This document shows, piece after piece, positions 30,501 through 39,759 of a DNA stretch of 64,000 nucleotides. Positions within the stretch are counted from its first letter, which is position 1; every line of letters begins with the position of its first letter. The DNA is taken from NCBI GenBank assembly GCA_016490735.1, contig JAEMWC010000034.1, positions 510,001-574,000 of the forward strand, read 5' to 3'. The stretch is from Pachyseris speciosa. Lineage: Eukaryota > Cnidaria > Anthozoa > Scleractinia > Pachyseridae. The notes beneath the pieces are model-generated. The model was not told the DNA's origin. It was given only the letters and a program-made list of their open reading frames with translations, and made no database searches. The translations under genes and the position numbers were made by a program.

Positions 30501-33500
30501 AGATCCACATACTTCCAGTATGATGGACTGATTTACGAACAGCAAGAAGGAGCAGCCATGGGTAGCCCGGTATCCGCAGTGATAGCTAACCTCTACATGG
30601 AGGGTTTTGAGGAGCAAGCTTTGACATCGACGCCCTGCACACCTAAGATCTGGAAACGATATGTGGATGGCACCTTTACCATCTTAGATCGTGACAAAGT
30701 TGACTCGTTCTTACAACACCTCAATAGTCAACAGCCGACGATCCGTTTCACAATGGAAACTGAGAATGACAACTCAATTCCCTTCCTTGATACGTTGATC
30801 ATCATGGATTCGAACGGATACCTCTCTACCAGTGTTTACAGAAAGCCTACACACACTTACCAGTACCTAGCGTATGATTCACACCACCCGCAATCTGTAA
30901 AACGCGGTAATGTGAAGTGCCTGTACGATCGATCTAAACACCTCATAACAAAACCATCAGTTATCTCTCATGAAAAGAAACACCTCATCGGGCCTTGTTT
31001 CCAACGGTTATCCGTTTTCGTTTGTAAAAAATCTTACGAAAGCTAATGGACGAACAACTACTAAAGAATCTGAACCCGAAATTAAATCTACTGTGGTTCT
31101 GCCATACGTCAAAGGCACATCGGAGGCTCTTCGCCGTTGCCTACAACAACAAGGCATACGGACTGTTTTCAGATCTGACACAACTCTTAGATCACACCTA
31201 GTGCGACCTAAGGACATTGTCGATCCAGTAAAACAAGACGGAGTAGTCTACAAGACTCCCTGCGAATGTGGTAAGGTTTATATTGGAGATATAAGGTTTA
31301 TATCCGGATCATCGAAGTTCGACTGTATTTTGTACTCAGCAAGAGCCCATCTTATGTATAATTGAAAGGGTCTCGTCATTTAATCGGCTTTTAGTGACAG
31401 TTTTCAATGATATTTTGTCATCCATACGAGGGATAGGATAAGAAGAAGGGAAACATATCAGGTTACGGACACTCAATTACAACACCTTGAATAAACGCTC
31501 GTTTTTCGCCTCACAGGGAAACAATATAATGAACGAAAAATGAAGGCCTCCAATGCGTGTAGCTTAGTGCCAACTGTTTTCCACGGATATAGGAAAACGG
31601 AATTCGAACTTCCATTTGTGTTTGTGGAGGAGAAGAGGAGGAGGAGGGAAAAATTTTACATAACTTTACTAGAAAATATATGGCGAGGGAAAGTTTAATT
31701 GCTTTTGCAGTAGAGAGAAACTTGATTGATTGATTTTTATTCATTCTGTATTTTAATATTTCTGTATTCGCTAATACAGTATATTTTGTCTTCTAAAAAA
31801 CGTGTCATACATTACTCACGTGTTTATATTGACCGTTCCAAACAACTTAAGCCGTCTATTCTCAAGCAGTTTAAGGCCTGGGTTTAGAAATATGTTCATA
31901 AATATGGTTGATCGCCAATATCTTCTTCCAGATTGCCTAGAACTAGATGAAACTTTCCCTGAAGATAAATCTTGTTGTCCTTGTTTGCCTTAACGTATAA
32001 ATTTGATCACGTGATCAGTCACATGATCAAAATTTGAAAAAGTCTTAAATCGGCGATGCGGTGGCGGATTTTAAGTTTACAGATAAATAAATCAGCGTTT
32101 TTAATATAAATCCAACATATCTAACTTTCTACGCTTGGAGTGATTGCTCACGAGTTTTAGTTTTTAAATTATCAACAGCTAAAGGTTGAATTCTGGGAAG
32201 AAAAATGACCTTTGCCCTCACAACTCTTTTGTTGAGAACGATGGACGGTCGCTCCAAACGTGAGACGCTGGAAATAATTAATACGCATAAGAAGAGGGTT
32301 TTTATTCGATATTATATCCCACAAAAGTCACCTACTCCTCACACGTGACACGCCACGTGATCTAAGATAACGTTTACTGCACGTCAAAATGTTAAGGATG
32401 ATGAGAACTACCCATGTGCCGAATTTCGTTTCAGTGTCATTCCCCTGGGCTGTTATATCACAAAAAACCGTTTTCTCTAATAAACGCCCCCTGACCCAGG
32501 CCTTAAACTGCTTGAGTTGTCGCGATAAACGTCTCGAATTAAAAATATCGGAGAAAAGTTTTCCCAGCAAACGAATTGCAAGAGTGGCGCTACCAACGCG
32601 TGCGTTTATTTTGAACACATAATAGATTCTTGACTGACCAATCCATGTTGACGAACAGTGGGCAAGTTTGAGCAAGTCTTTTGTTGCTATTGTACTAGAG
32701 TGGCGCTCATTAGTATGCCTATCCACTTATTGGTATGCAGGAACTCAATTTTACCTAGGCAGTTTGAATATTAATGATTTACCTTGGCACCTTGGCCAAA
32801 CCTAGGCATCACCTAGGCAAAAACAAGGACAATTGTGCTGGCCATATACTACTTACAATCTTTTGTAAAGGCAAGGAAGGTTCATAAAAATCTAAAATCA
32901 TAACTATTCACAAATTGAATATCGCTTAGTTAAAAATTATAAGTATTAAGTTAAAAATTATAATTATTAAAATTCCATTGCTTATGTGATGCATAAATTA
33001 CAGTTGCTGCACGTGCCCTCAATAAGAGAAGTCAACTCTTTCTTTGTAATGTTCCGTCTAAATTGCCGAGGTCTCTCACTGTTCGGTAAAGTTACTATCA
33101 TTAAGTGTATTCTGCTTCCTAAAATGTTATATGTGTTCTTGGTCCTAATAACTCCAAGAGAATTCATAAAACAATTAAACACTATTATTTATCATTTTTT
33201 GTGGAAAGGGCCAGATAATATAGCCCAACTAGCAGCTATAAATAGACCTTTTTCATAATGGCGGACGATTTTAATTATTCTTTTGTATATGTGTTAATTA
33301 GCCCTACTAACCTCACTTTAATGAAAAAATTCTATTGAATTTTGCACATGCTGACGAGGCTAGTAGGGCTCATTATCATAAGAAGAAAAGAATAATTTGT
33401 CGGGCGCCATTATGAAAAGGGTCTATGACCTAAAACACGGAGGCCTTAACTTTATAGACCTTGAAACGTATGTTAAATCGTCAAGATTAGCTTGGCTTGG

Positions 33501-36379
33501 TAGAATTTCTTCACGGAAGGTTGGTCCCCATGGAAAGCTTACATTAATCATTTGCTTGACGATTTTGGTGGGTTTTTTCTATTTAGTTGTAATTACGACG
33601 TCAAAGACTGTGAAATTAATTCTACTTTTTATAAAGAACTTCTTCAATGGTGGGCTGAGTTTAGAACTACTTTTTCAACAAAGCCACATATATCTCATAA
33701 TATAATTTGGAACAACAAAGATATTAAAATACCGGTAGATAATAAAACAATATATTATCTTAACTATGTTAAACCAGGAATCCTGCTTATTAACCATTTA
33801 CAATTCAATAAAAATAATATAGAATCTAACAATAGTGCTAAAGGTAAACGTTTGAAGCATGCGAATTTTTTAGTGTGGTCAGGGGTTCATTCTGCTATTC
33901 CTGCCCTCCTGAAGAATTTGAATGTGACTGAGAGTGAAGTAGAAAGCTCTTTGGAATTTCACTGTGGGGAAAAAATTTAACCCTATTGTATGAAAAAGTA
34001 AACATTTTTATGAATTGCTTGTTTCGGATAAGGCAAGAGTCTGAAGGGGTTTTGATAAACTGAAAGAGGATTTTGGTTTAGCTGATTCAGTTGTTACCAA
34101 GGCATTTGCAAAAGTGAAGAGTGTCTTATCCGAAATGTTTATCAGAAGTTTCCAATTTAAAATTTTAAATAATATCACTTACAGCAATTCTCGTCTAGCC
34201 AAAACAGGTTATGTCCCAAATGATCTTTGTACATTTTGTAGAGTAAGTTCAGAAACTGTCCATCACCTGTTCTATGAATGCCTTTATACTAACCAGTTTT
34301 GGAACGATTTTAAACATTTTTGGTTTGAACTTTCTCGTAAACAAGTTGAAATTACCTTGCAGGACGTTTTGATAGGTAAATTGGACGAAGAGAGTGACTT
34401 ATTAAATTACTTTTTGATTATTGCAAAATGGCAAATCTGGACCAGTCGCAAACGAAGAGCCAGCCCAAATGTTAGTGTTTTTAAAGAAATGATTAATATG
34501 AAATATACGACCGAAAAATACATAGCCTTGAAAAACAACACTCAAAGGAAATTTCAGGCAAGATGGAAATTATTTATTAATAGAAACCTATCATCTGTTA
34601 CATCATAGCTTAATTAATCATGCTATTATTGTTTGTAGTTAATGTATTTAACTTAACTGTTATTGACACGTGTAATACAAGCGCTATACTTTGTACCTGA
34701 ATAATGGAAATAAACATGAAAAAAAAATGTTCCGTCTAAATTGTCCCGCGAGGGTTGCCGTCGATCACTTGAGGATAGTCTGGACCAAAGAAAGGTATAG
34801 GCCCAGGTATCTAATAGAGTGTTTTCCGTATCTCACTGTTGAGTTCACGAATTTATAATTATTAAAATTTTTTTGCAAACGTTGTTAAGTGATGCATAAA
34901 TTACATAAAGTAAACGAAACTTCAAAGTTCAATTTCCGTTTTTCAATGTCTTACGAAAACAAAAGACAATAAACGAAAATAGAAGTTCGAATTCCGTTTT
35001 TCAATCTAGTAGGAAAACGGAATTAAAACTGGAAGTTCGATTTCCGTTTTCCCATGTCGCAGGAAAATGGTTGGCACTAAGTTTCACGCATTGCTTCCCA
35101 CTTACATATCACATCTCACAAAAAAAGCCACTCAACTTGTGAAGCTGAAAATTATGGCTTCATGGAGATATACCTTTTAAAACCATCTCTATATGATTTC
35201 ACTAGTCAAGTACGCATGTTCTATGCCGGGGCGGTTTCCTAAATAATAAAGTCAAAACATAAGCGAGGTGGTAATATAAAAGTTAATCTCTTACCGGCTT
35301 CAAAGACCTCGCTTTCCAACGTTTCAGAATCTGTACTACCAATACCCGCTCCCCTGTTCTTCCTCGACCAAGCTTGCTTTTGCCTTCGCTTCCTTTGCAA
35401 CTGTAGTAACGACAACATCTTTGCTCTTACCCGCTCGGGTAAATCTTTCACAGTCACGGAACTCAAGACAGAGGAGTTTAAAGTCATTCTCACAAAGTGT
35501 TTGATGTTTGAACTTGATGTGGTTGTTGCTAATGCTGTTGTCAACTCCTTGCTATTCGCATCGTCACTGTTGACAGTGTTTTTGATATTTACTCTGGCAA
35601 AATCATTGTACCGGTCTTCACCAAAACCAAGAGCTGCTTCCAAAGTCTTAACACAAGTGTCCTTATCTAGCTTTTGTTCATCAGCAAGTTTTTGAAATGC
35701 CCCAATGGTCGCAGTTGGTTCTACACAGAGTTCTGCTGCTAACGTTTTCACGTAAGCCTCATCATCTAACTTCTGTACATCAGCGACTTTCTTAAAGGCT
35801 TCCACCATTGTAGTGGACTCAACACCAAGAGCTGCCGCAAGAGTTTGAATGTATGTTTCCTTGTCTAACCTCTCTACGACAGCTGTTTCTTTAAACGCTT
35901 CCATTAACGTATTAGGCTCGAGTCCAAGAGCTGCTGCCAAAGTTCTAACGTACGTCTCTTTATCCAAATTCTGTGTATCACCTGCCGCGAGAGTTTGAAT
36001 GTGTGCTTCCTTGCCTAACCTCTCTACGACAGCTGCTTTCGTAAACGCATCCATTAACGCATCAGGCTTCAGCCCAAGAGCTGCTGCCAAAGTTCTAACG
36101 TACGTCTCTTTGTCCAACTTCTGCGTATCACCTCCTTCCTTAAACGCTTCAATCATCGTGGTTGAGTCGATCTCTCGAAGACATACATTCTCCAGCTTCA
36201 CATTGTCTGACGTCAAATAGTCACGTGATGCTACGTTTCCCGTGGATGAGTGGGCCCTGGGGCGGTTAGAGTGGTACTGGGGCGATTCATCGTATAAAAG
36301 AGGGTCGTTGGACCCATTTTCATCAAGTTCATTTAGGACAGTACCACTTCCCGAAACTACGAACCCTTCTTTTATGTCC
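26080..36379 (-). CDS. Gene A: unrecognised repeat-containing protein, 4 exons, 5' end not found
   Basis: Minus-strand exons at 36379-35295, 28750-28611, 28005-27681 and 26876-26080 join exactly in phase (1/0/1) into at least 781 residues ending in RSRSAP and a stop. All junctions are GT-AG. The first exon opens with an acidic stretch (LNELDENGSNDPLLYDESP), followed by about six copies of a 33-residue unit with consensus LDKETYVxTLAAALGLEP and xTLMEAFKExAVVxR, one of them truncated. It then has a basic RKRRQKQAWSRKN patch. The rest is rich in Ser, Arg and Asp (SRSRKKNPSVRNRSG, SSSFYSYDADSDEENWG), so largely disordered. I see no signal peptide, membrane span or enzyme motif. I do not recognise the family, and function is unknown. 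The first exon starts mid-codon at a splice acceptor, so upstream exons exist, possibly those at 48-51 kb. Confidence 0.8.
27080..27263 (-). repeat. tRNA-derived SINE, head with A and B boxes
   Basis: The minus strand from 27263 reads as a tRNA-like head: GGCTTGT...GCAAGCC closing stem, A box TGGCTCAGTTGGTAGAGCA, B box GGTTCGACTCC, loop CCGGCAT. It is followed by TTTCAGGCTTTATTTTCACT, CTGCGATGATCA and CTCACACATTC. Truncated copies of the same body lie at 46206-46300 (plus) and about 37535-37640 (minus). This is a SINE, not a working tRNA gene: the anticodon stem is imperfect and the GGC anticodon is unusual. Confidence 0.75.
27387..27650 (-). repeat. tRNA-derived SINE, second family, copy 1
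   Basis: The minus strand from 27650 begins GGGGAGCAGGGATGGCGCAG, with a B box GGGTTCGATTCCC. It continues through CGAGAGGTTTTTCTCCGGGT and GAAAATGCGCTATATAAGTT to an (ATT)n tail. Copy 2 at 54811-55081 is nearly identical, so both are recent. Confidence 0.8.
27681..28005 (-). CDS. Gene A, third of four exons
   Basis: A long TTTTTTTTCTTAG acceptor and a GTAAGT donor bound 325 nt (108 codons plus one base). It encodes IQSQSRSRKKNPSVRNRSG, then GPSNSSSFYSYDADSDEENW, then a Ser/Arg/Asp-rich stretch to RGQRNVSFS. The plus-strand frames over it are shadows. Confidence 0.75.
28450..28556. repeat. MITE-like repeat, inverted copy of 25015-25113
   Basis: ACCTCTGGGAATTGAACTTC, then TAAACCAATATGG and CACGTGAATGAAAACGCTC, complementary to the segment at 25015-25113. 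Confidence 0.55.
28611..28750 (-). CDS. Gene A, second of four exons
   Basis: 140 nt: two bases completing an Ala codon, then 46 codons reading DKMRGVTEVSVRSRLTSSSG and RRYSIVSDEEGSAASRSPSD. The acceptor is CTTACATTTAG and the donor GAG|GTCAGT. Its phases fit both neighbours exactly, which is the main support. It is missed by a long-ORF view. Confidence 0.7.
29060..30058 (-). mobile_element. Penelope-like element, minus-strand half: RT C-terminus and GIY-YIG endonuclease
   Basis: Minus-strand frames read FPFLDTLIIMDSNGYLSTSV (RT C-terminus, from about 30050). After a frameshift comes GVVYKIPCECGKVYIGETGR with MHERIKEH, the GIY-YIG endonuclease signature of Penelope-like elements, ending at 29068. 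Downstream is a stem-loop with CGAAACGTC (29087-29121 on the minus strand), partly inside the coding end. The copy is 5'-truncated at the junction with the plus-strand half. Confidence 0.85.
29087..29121 (-). ncRNA. Candidate hammerhead-ribozyme-like motif
   Basis: The minus strand reads CTGATGA, then a GACC/GGTC stem with an 11-nt loop, then CGAAACGTC. CUGANGA, a stem II and GAAA are the conserved hammerhead core, and minimal hammerheads are known in Penelope-like elements. Helix III would be almost absent here, so cleavage activity is uncertain. Confidence 0.4.
30059..31310 (+). mobile_element. Penelope-like element, plus-strand half: reverse transcriptase and truncated endonuclease
   Basis: The plus strand encodes PPRIYGLPKIHKANTPVRPI, motif A SFDVVSLFTNVPI, motif B GAAMGSPVSAVIANLYMEG and motif C KRYVDGTF. 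The catalytic YVDD is changed to YVDG (30660-30671), so the RT is predicted dead. An overlapping frame (30970 on) carries GVVYKTPCECGKVYIG and is cut off at about 31290, inside the endonuclease. It lies head to head with the minus-strand half at 29060-30058. The two share about 0.5 kb with few differences, and both show the same frameshift between the RT and endonuclease frames. Confidence 0.85.
31540..31620. repeat. Left end of a large inverted-repeat pair (31.5 / 35.1 kb)
   Basis: CCAATGCGTGTAGCTTAGTG, CCAACTGTTTTCC and GGAAAACGGAATTCGAACTT match, inverted, the segment at about 35020-35105 (GGAAGTTCGATTTCCGTTTTCC ... TTGGCACTAAGTTTCACGCATTG). Together they bracket about 3.5 kb that includes the Tx1/L1-type LINE remnant. 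Confidence 0.5.
31745..32980. other. Intron sequence without a supported feature
   Basis: AT-rich sequence with spurious open frames on both strands only. Confidence 0.5.
32986..34740 (+). mobile_element. Tx1/L1-type LINE remnant, C-terminal part, split by a MITE
   Basis: Plus-strand frames read CRGLSLFGKVTIIKCILLPK and FIKQLNTIIYHFLWKG. After the MITE at 33244-33424 they read YDLKHGGLNFIDLETYVKSS and SRLAWLGRIS. Further on is LCTFCRVSSETVHHLFYEC, the CCHC-like C-terminal motif of L1/Tx1 ORF2 proteins. Frames shift several times. The tail ends AATAATGG...AAAAAAAAA near 34727. Only the region after the RT core remains. Confidence 0.8.
33244..33424. mobile_element. Palindromic MITE, copy 2, inserted in a LINE
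   Basis: AGACCTTTTTCATAATGGCGGand its complement CGCCATTATGAAAAGGGTCT flank the same core seen at 24.7 kb (TTATTCTTTTG, TTAATTAGCCCT..., GAGGC.AGTAGGGCT). It interrupts the LINE frame between LAAIN and YDLKHGG. Confidence 0.8.
34905..35105. repeat. Short tandem units and right end of the 31.5/35.1 kb inverted pair
   Basis: Three to four units of about 40-60 bp share GAAGTTCGA[AT]TTCCGTTTT, then TTGGCACTAAGTTTCACGCA at the outer end, complementary to 31540-31620. Confidence 0.55.
35295..36379 (-). CDS. Gene A, first exon found; 33-residue tandem repeats
   Basis: The exon is 1085 nt, bounded by a TTTTTCTTCCCAG acceptor and a GTAAGA donor. After DIKEGFVVSGSGTVLNE comes the repeat block. Units include LDKETYVRTLAAALGLKPDA, LDKETYIQTLAAALGVESTT and LDDEAYVKTLAAELCVEPTA, each followed by an amphipathic xMxEAFKxxAVVxR half, which suggests a helix-turn-helix pair. 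At DNA level the first units repeat with a 150-bp period. A C-terminal LPERVRAKMLSLLQLQRKRR segment leads into a basic patch. The frame would run on to 35239 without splicing, but the donor gives the phase needed by the next exon. Confidence 0.75.
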
Positions 36380-36461
36380 CTGGGAAGAAAAACGAAATGA
36401 ACGGTGAATTAACTTTTCTATGTGAAGACAGTCAACTTGTGGGATTAATCTAGCAAATTTA

Positions 36462-36756
36462 ATGACGGAAACTGATGTCCACGACTGGCACCACCATCAC
36501 CATCATCAGCATAATCACAATCGCCATCACTGTCACCATCACCAACACCAACACCGTGACTGTGACCATTACCTTTACCGTCATCGGCAACGTCACCGTC
36601 GACGTCATCGCCATCGCCATCGCGATCGCCATCGCCATGGTCATTGCCATCGTCATCGTCATCACCATCGCCATCGTCGTCGTCATCACCATCGCCATCG
36701 CCATCGTCGTCCTCGTCATCGTCATCGTCATTGACATCGTTGGTGTTATTATTTGA
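36462..36756. repeat. CATCGC/CATCAC microsatellite
   Basis: About 300 bp of CAT-CGC, CAT-CAC and CGT units just upstream of the gene A exon. It reads as His-rich or Ala/Ile-rich frames on the plus strand and Asp/Gly-rich on the minus strand. Confidence 0.85.
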
Positions 36757-36989
36757 ATTGGGCTGAACATTATTTTCAGCCAGAATTTTAATCCAACCAG
36801 ATGCTTTGCATGGATCTCTCTTTACCTCTCTATTGATTCCTTTCTTTGCTCTGCGGTCTCCGATTATTTTCCTTCACCAACATTGCAGGTATTAATTTTG
36901 GTGTTTGCTCAACCGTACATTCAAAATGCAACAATTCTCCCCTTATCGCATATCAAGTAAAAGTGTAAACAATTCAAGTTCTTTGAGTA

Positions 36990-37500
36990 CCCATGGTAAA
37001 AAAAAGACAGGTGGACGAAAAGATGCTTCATGTCGTTCTCTTTTTTACTGCTGAAAATTGCAATAAGACAGTGATTCTAAAAACAAAGGGTTTGGAGAAT
37101 TTCGATTTTCAACGTATTAGCGGATTTATGCAGCATTGTATCAGACATAACAATCAGAACTGGTCGGAACCAATAACTTTGCCCAGTGGAGAGCTCGTTA
37201 TCAAAATATGCCGACATCATTAAATCTTGCATACAAACCCAAGTCTTCTCTTTGTCTTCCGCCTTCTAGCACCAAAGCGAGGTTTCCTGTTACTGGCCAA
37301 ATGTATCGCGGGCCCTCGGGTTGGTTGGCGTGCAAACGGGCAGTTTTCAGGTACGGTTCCAAATTCAGTCCAGTGATCCTTGCATCGAGGACAGTGAAAC
37401 AGAGGCGTGCAGAAAATGCCAGGAAGGTATTCGTTGGTTTTCATCTGTAAATAAATTGTGAATTTCACCTTATCATCGAACTCAAAGGGAGGGTTTCACG
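36990..37500. other. Unidentified segment with overlapping open frames
   Basis: The minus-strand frame 37442-37220 follows an AATTTATTTACAG acceptor-like site and reads MKTNEYLPGIFCTPLFHCPR then CKDHWTEFGTVPENCPFARQ, with a CPRC pair. The flank CACATGCGCCGAGCCGTGAA recurs at 46727-46748. It may be a gene fragment captured by a repeat, but I cannot name it. Confidence 0.25.
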
Positions 37501-37695
37501 GCTCGGCGCATGTGCAAACTGTGTTAACCCATTCGATTCTGAGAATGAATATATGAAAATCGTATATTTGAACTGCGGATTAATGATTGAATATGTGAAT
37601 GATCATCGCTGTTAAGAAGTTGTATTTTCCACTGCTGACAGAAATTTCAGAGAACGATAGCTTTACGAAGTTTCATCGCCTATAGCGTTTGTTGT

Positions 37696-38580
37696 TTGTG
37701 CTGTGACATGAGTGCTAGTACGACTAGGTCAAAGTCTCAGTCTAGAGCGGTGAACCGGCTCCGAGCGCATAATCACAGCCCGGAGAAAGAGCGCCGGTCT
37801 CGTAGTCACAGTTCTCGCCGTTCGCGAAGTCGGAGCCCCGTGGTGACGCACGTGCGTGATCAGACAGCTAGAGAGCGGTCGCTGGATTGCTCCGAGCGAC
37901 GAGGATCATCGCAATCTTCCAGTGATCCCCCGGATTGGGCTAAAGAGTTGCTTTTACAGCAGAAAGAGTACGGAAAGGAGCTTAAACGATTGAAAGCGGA
38001 ACTTGCCTCAAAACCTAGTAAGGCGAGAAAGCACGAGCAGAACGAACCCGAATTCAAATTCGAAGGCAATAAGAAGCAATACCAACTTAACAAGAAGGTA
38101 ATCGAGAAGATCAAAGCAGCAAAGGATGTGGGCGACGATGACCTACGGAACGAGCTTTTGGAGGAAGGTGAGCAGTTATTGATAGAACGTAACAAACACA
38201 TTTGTATCGCAGAAAAGTACGGATGGGATACCGTGGAATGTTACACCACTGATCCCATCGCGAGTGACTCGGATGATGAGAAGATTAAGAAAGCGGTCAA
38301 GGAGTGCAAGTTGTTGCGGAGGAAAAACGCAAAGCAAAGTTGTTGAAGTCCAAGCGGTCGATGCCAGCACAGCACGGAGTGGAGAGGCGTGTGGTTATGC
38401 ATGGAGAAACCGCCGCTGAGTTCAGTGGCGGGAAAAGTGCCGACTGTCACAGTTACGCGAGACTCTCATACTTGTTTTCGCTGTTTTCGCCCAGGACACT
38501 TCGCCCGTGACTGTCGAGCAGCTACAACAAGCAATGGATCAGGACAATCCCATTCCTCTGGGCTTGCAACAAGCAGCTGA
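37696..38580 (+). pseudogene. DIRS-like Gag with CCHC zinc knuckle, interrupted by TGA
   Basis: An Arg/Ser-rich N-terminus (RRSRSHSSRRSRSRSP) is followed by a charged helical region ending in FEGNKKQYQLNKKVIEKIKA, and then TGA at 38344-38346. The same frame continues after the stop and holds CFRCFRPGHFARDC, a CX2CX4HX4C zinc knuckle for nucleic-acid binding (38475-38516). The premature TGA separates the knuckle from the main domain. Confidence 0.7.
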
Positions 38581-39560
38581 CCTGGATACAGAGACTGAAC
38601 AATGTTTCGAATCAATGTTGGATAATTTTCAGGATGTGTGTCAATGGTTGGAGTTACGGGATTTGGAGCCGGTATCTCCGGTACGGGTTAAAGGTAGACT
38701 TAAGGAGAACATTGCGTTTTGGAAGGACGTTTTTGGCATCTAGATGGGTGCTAAGCATTATAGAGAACGGTTACTATTTACCTTTTGTATCTCTTCCAGC
38801 TCGGAGGAGTTTTCAGAATCATCCTAGTGTTGTTCAGAATCAGGAGTTTGTGTGCCAGGAACTTAGGAAACTTGTAGCCTCTGGTGCAGTGGTGGAAGTG
38901 AGGCAGGAGGACTTGTCGGTTGTTAATGCTTTGGGTGTTGTGAAAAATGCAAGTGGCAAGTCAAGGCTAATTTTGGAATTGCGCTATGTTAATAATCATT
39001 TGAGATCCTGTAAGTTTAAGTATGAGGGTATCCCAGCAGCTTCAGAGCTGTTCCAGAAGGATGACTGGGTGTTTAAGTTCAATTATAAAAGTGGTTATCA
39101 CCATCTGGACATATTTGCGGGCCATACCACATTTCTTGGATGCTCATTCCAGCTGGAGGGAAAACTTCGATATTCTAACTTCACAGTTCTCCCTTTTGGC
39201 TTGGCAGCTAGGCCTTTTGTGTTTACTAAAATCCAGAGAACTTTAGTCAAGCATTGGAGAAGCAAAGGATTTCGCATTTTTACGTACCTGGATGATGGCG
39301 CTGGTGGGGAACAAGGATTTGCTGAGGCTTGCAGTATTTCGGAGTCTGTCAGGAAGGATGTTAGATCAAGTGGCTTTGTGGCCAACGAGGAAAAGAGTGT
39401 GTGGATGCCGTCTCAATGTGTGGAGCTATTGGGATTTATTCTGGACCTCAAAGCAGGTACTTTTCATGTACCTCCCCACAGAGTGGATGCTTCAAAGCAG
39501 TTGCTTGACATTATTATTGTTAGGATTTTCGTGTATCCGCAAGGACTTTGTCTCGTGTGA
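38507..39560 (+). pseudogene. DIRS-like reverse transcriptase, frameshifted
   Basis: The upstream frame ends in VKGRLKENIAFWKDVFGI (38743), and the downstream frame continues VLSIIENGYYLPFVSLP. Then come KSRLILELRYVNNHL, the FKFNYKSGYHHLDIF motif A region, FTVLPFGLAARPFVFTKIQR motif B and FTYLDDGAGG motif C. The YLDD pair is intact. The motif A Asp expected in a DLxxGYHH pattern is replaced by N (FNYKSGYHH). A frameshift near 38735 and the stop at 39560 disable it. Confidence 0.75.
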
Positions 39561-39759
39561 CAGGGTCTCTGGTTTCTATGTCTCTTGCCATGGGTTCAGT
39601 TGTACGTCTTTGGAGGAGAGCTATGTACAGAGACATTTGTCTAGCCCCCTGTTGGGATAAACCGATATGTTTGTCTGCTGACAGTCGCTCAGAGGTGCTA
39701 ATTTTGGAAACAGAACTTTGACAACAGCGGGTATCCGATATGGGCACCTAGCCCTAAAG

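Noticed and set aside
36462..36770. His-rich plus-strand frame
   Set aside because: Produced by the CATCGC/CATCAC satellite; no start context or domain.
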